Part shown: positions 7,566-9,068 of the stretch, piece by piece
How positions within the stretch are numbered: position 1 is the first letter of the stretch
Layout of the letters: each line of letters opens with the position of its first letter
NCBI GenBank assembly: GCA_964553045.1
Contig: CAZKJG010000038.1
Coordinates: 1-9,068 of the forward strand
DNA: 9,068 nucleotides
Reading direction: 5' to 3'
DNA from: JAWLEP01 sp964553045
Lineage (GTDB): Bacteria > Fermentibacterota > Fermentibacteria > Fermentibacterales > JCC-6
Notes under the pieces: generated by a model
Database searches by the model: none
The model's input: the letters and a program-made list of their open reading frames with translations, nothing else
What the model was told of the DNA's origin: nothing
Program-made: the position numbers and the translations under genes

Positions 7566-8849
7566 GTGGCTGAGGGCTTCAATCCGTACAAGATGGCCCA
7601 GGAGCAGTTCGACGGTGTAGCCGAGAAGCTGGGCCTCGACCGGGGGGCCAGAGAGCTTCTGCGCAGGCCCATGAGGGAGTTCCACTTCACCATCCCCGTG
7701 AAGATGGACGACGGCAGCGTTCGGGTCTTCCAGGGCTTTCGGGTCCAGCACAGCGACGTCCGCGGCCCCGCCAAGGGCGGCATCCGCTTCCACCCCCAGG
7801 AGACGGCGGACACCGTCCGCGCCCTGGCCACCTGGATGACGTGGAAGACGGCGGTGGTGGACATCCCCCTCGGCGGCGGCAAGGGCGGGGTCATCTGCGA
7901 CCCCCACGAGCTGTCCGCCCGGGAGCAGGAGCAGATCTGCCGCGGCTGGATCCGCCAGGTCTGGAAGAACATCGGCCCGGTCCAGGACATCCCCGCCCCC
8001 GACGTGATGACCAGCGCGCAGCACATGCTGTGGATGATGGACGAGTACGAGACCCTCTCCGGCGGCAAGTACCCGGGGGTCATCACAGGCAAGCCCGTGG
8101 GCATCGGCGGCTCGCTGGGCCGCACCGAGGCCACGGGATACGGCGCCATCTACACCGTCCGCGAGGCCCTGAAGCGCATGGGCCGCGACATCACCCAGAC
8201 CACCATGGCCTGCCAGGGCTTCGGAAACGTAAGCCAGTACGCGGCCGACCTCTACACCCAGTACGGCGGCATGGTGGTGTGCGTATCCTGCTGGGACCAG
8301 AAGGACATGAAGGCCTACACCTACCGGAAGATGGACGGCATCGACCTGCAGTTCCTGCTCTCAATAACCGACCGCTTCGGCACGGTGGACGCCGACAGGG
8401 CCGTGGAGGCCGGCTACGAGAAGCTCCCCGGCGATGCCTGGATAGAGACCGAGGCCGACATACTCCTTCCCGGTGCCCTGGAGAACCAGATAAACGCCGA
8501 GACCGCGAAGAAGATCAGCGACAAGGTCATCATCGTGGCCGAGGGCGCCAACGGTCCCACCACCCCCGAGGCCGACGAGATCCTCAGGGAGAAGGGCGTC
8601 TTCAACATCCCCGACTTCCTCTGCAACGCCGGCGGGGTGACCTGCTCCTACTTCGAGCAGGTCCAGAACAACATGAACTACTACTGGGAGAAGGACGAGG
8701 TCCTCTCCAAGCTGGACACCAAGATGACCAACGCCTTCCACGCGGTGGCCGACCTGGCGGAGAGCCAGGACGTATACATGCGCGACGCCGCCTACATGAT
8801 CGCCATCCAGCGGGTGGCCGAGGCGGCCCGCTACCGCGGCCTGGTCTAG
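7566..8849 (+). CDS. gdhA: Glutamate dehydrogenase (Glu/Leu/Phe/Val dehydrogenase family)
   Basis: The 427-residue product catalyses reversible NAD(P)-linked deamination of glutamate to 2-oxoglutarate and ammonia, at the junction of carbon and nitrogen metabolism. The size fits the hexameric class. Substrate and catalytic residues are in place: Lys70 in KGGIRFHP, Lys94 in WKTAVVDIP, catalytic Lys106 in GGGKGG and Asp146 in IPAPDV. The conserved GKPVGIGGSLGRTEATGYG block opens the nucleotide-binding half. The dinucleotide turn is GFGNVS (218-223), with Ser in place of the usual last Gly, followed by an SCWDQ strand end, so coenzyme choice cannot be read safely. GTG 7566 is the start because AGGAGGTG lies 5 nt upstream. 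The gene has its own leader and terminator and appears monocistronic. Glutamate is by far the likeliest substrate, but a branched-chain or other amino-acid dehydrogenase is not fully excluded. Confidence 0.93.
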   Translation: MAEGFNPYKMAQEQFDGVAEKLGLDRGARELLRRPMREFHFTIPVKMDDGSVRVFQGFRVQHSDVRGPAKGGIRFHPQETADTVRALATWMTWKTAVVDIPLGGGKGGVICDPHELSAREQEQICRGWIRQVWKNIGPVQDIPAPDVMTSAQHMLWMMDEYETLSGGKYPGVITGKPVGIGGSLGRTEATGYGAIYTVREALKRMGRDITQTTMACQGFGNVSQYAADLYTQYGGMVVCVSCWDQKDMKAYTYRKMDGIDLQFLLSITDRFGTVDADRAVEAGYEKLPGDAWIETEADILLPGALENQINAETAKKISDKVIIVAEGANGPTTPEADEILREKGVFNIPDFLCNAGGVTCSYFEQVQNNMNYYWEKDEVLSKLDTKMTNAFHAVADLAESQDVYMRDAAYMIAIQRVAEAARYRGLV

Positions 8850-8866
8850 CCACACACCGAAGAGCA

Positions 8867-8900
8867 GAACGGGGCGGTGGGGAGACCCGCCGCCCCGTTC
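8867..8900 (+). terminator. Strong hairpin terminator after gdhA
   Basis: Bases 8867-8881 pair with 8886-8900 over 15 bp, with a single G-U wobble, around a GAGA loop of the GNRA type. It starts 17 nt after the gdhA stop. The following bases, GCATTTG, form only a weak U-tract. The hairpin could therefore work as a terminator, as a barrier protecting the mRNA 3' end, or as both, and in either orientation. Confidence 0.8.
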
Positions 8901-8924
8901 GCATTTGTACAGGCCATGTAACAC

Positions 8925-8975
8925 GTCAAACAAGTCAAAGGGTGTACCCAGGGCACAAGTGAATCAGTGTACCCA
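8925..8975. repeat. Two pairs of short direct repeats downstream of gdhA
   Basis: GTCAAA occurs at 8925-8930 and 8934-8939, 9 bp apart. GTGTACCCA occurs at 8942-8950 and 8967-8975, 25 bp apart. The first GTGTACCCA is part of a near-palindrome, GGGTGTACCC (8940-8949). Base composition here is clearly more AT-rich than in the genes. These could be regulator sites for a gene to the right, or remnants of a mobile-element end, and the sequence does not decide between them. Confidence 0.4.
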
Positions 8976-8995
8976 AGCCCCTGCAATTCAGCCAC

Positions 8996-9027
8996 TTGAC
9001 GCCTCTCCCCATCGTCCAGATTAGAAT
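8996..9027 (+). promoter_or_regulatory. Weak candidate promoter at the right edge
   Basis: TTGACG (8996-9001) matches five of six -35 bases and TAGAAT (9022-9027) five of six -10 bases. The 20-bp spacer is longer than normal, which lowers confidence. It points to the right, toward a possible start codon at 9059, and the direct repeats lie just upstream. Confidence 0.3.
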
Positions 9028-9058
9028 TAGGAGAGCAGACAATAGGGAAAGGCCCTCA

Positions 9059-9068
9059 ATGCGCCACA
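9059..9068 (+). CDS. Possible start of a further gene, cut by the window edge
   Basis: An ATG at 9059 follows a purine-rich stretch, AGGGAAAGG (9044-9052), at a workable 6-nt distance and lies downstream of the candidate promoter. Only three codons are visible, so neither product nor reality of the gene can be judged. Confidence 0.2.

Noticed and set aside
6731..8149. A 472-codon - strand open frame spanning nfo, the leader and gdhA
   Set aside because: It runs antisense through two well-supported genes and a structured leader and shows no family resemblance.
8956..8998. Imperfect inverted repeat CAAGTG / CACTTG
   Set aside because: Only six paired bases with a long loop, easily a chance match.

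Overview
The window is a GC-rich bacterial chromosome segment in which almost all coding sequence lies on the + strand. It holds five complete genes, a short AT-richer upstream region (1-115), one real intergenic leader (7391-7565) and an AT-richer right edge (8901-9068). Third codon positions are strongly G/C, yet the genes freely use AUA for Ile and AGG for Arg, which is unusual among common high-GC bacteria. No rRNA or other marker fixes the lineage. A deep-branching Actinomycetota, Chloroflexota or high-GC Bacillota-type genome would fit, but this is only a guess.

Region 1 (1-115) is a control region. It carries a perfect 12-bp inverted repeat (1-12 / 51-62) whose arms look like two copies of an operator centred on ACTAGT, followed by a candidate -10 box (TATAGT, 102-107). 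That box lies so close to the first ATG (116) that the first message may be leaderless.

Region 2 (116-7390) is a tight four-gene cluster with gaps of 24, 4 and 2 nt. In order it encodes a short DnaE-type DNA polymerase with an eroded PHP domain, a Lon-family protease of the AAA_32/COG1067 type with an Arg in its P-loop, a polysaccharide pyruvyl transferase (CsaB/WcaK family), and endonuclease IV (Nfo) with all nine metal ligands. Polymerase, protease and AP endonuclease suggest a DNA-damage or stress theme. The cell-envelope pyruvyl transferase is the odd member.

Region 3 (7391-8900) is a separate unit: a candidate sigma-70 promoter, a leader of about 120 nt with three GC-rich hairpins, a hexameric-type glutamate dehydrogenase with a strong ribosome binding site, and a 15-bp terminator hairpin closed by a GNRA-type loop.

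Region 4 (8901-9068) has no complete gene. It contains two pairs of short direct repeats, a promoter-like pair of hexamers and possibly the start codon of a further gene cut by the window edge.

I see no mobile element, CRISPR array, tRNA or rRNA. I did not find a clearly new multi-gene system. The best leads are the polymerase-led operon behind a paired operator and the structured gdhA leader.
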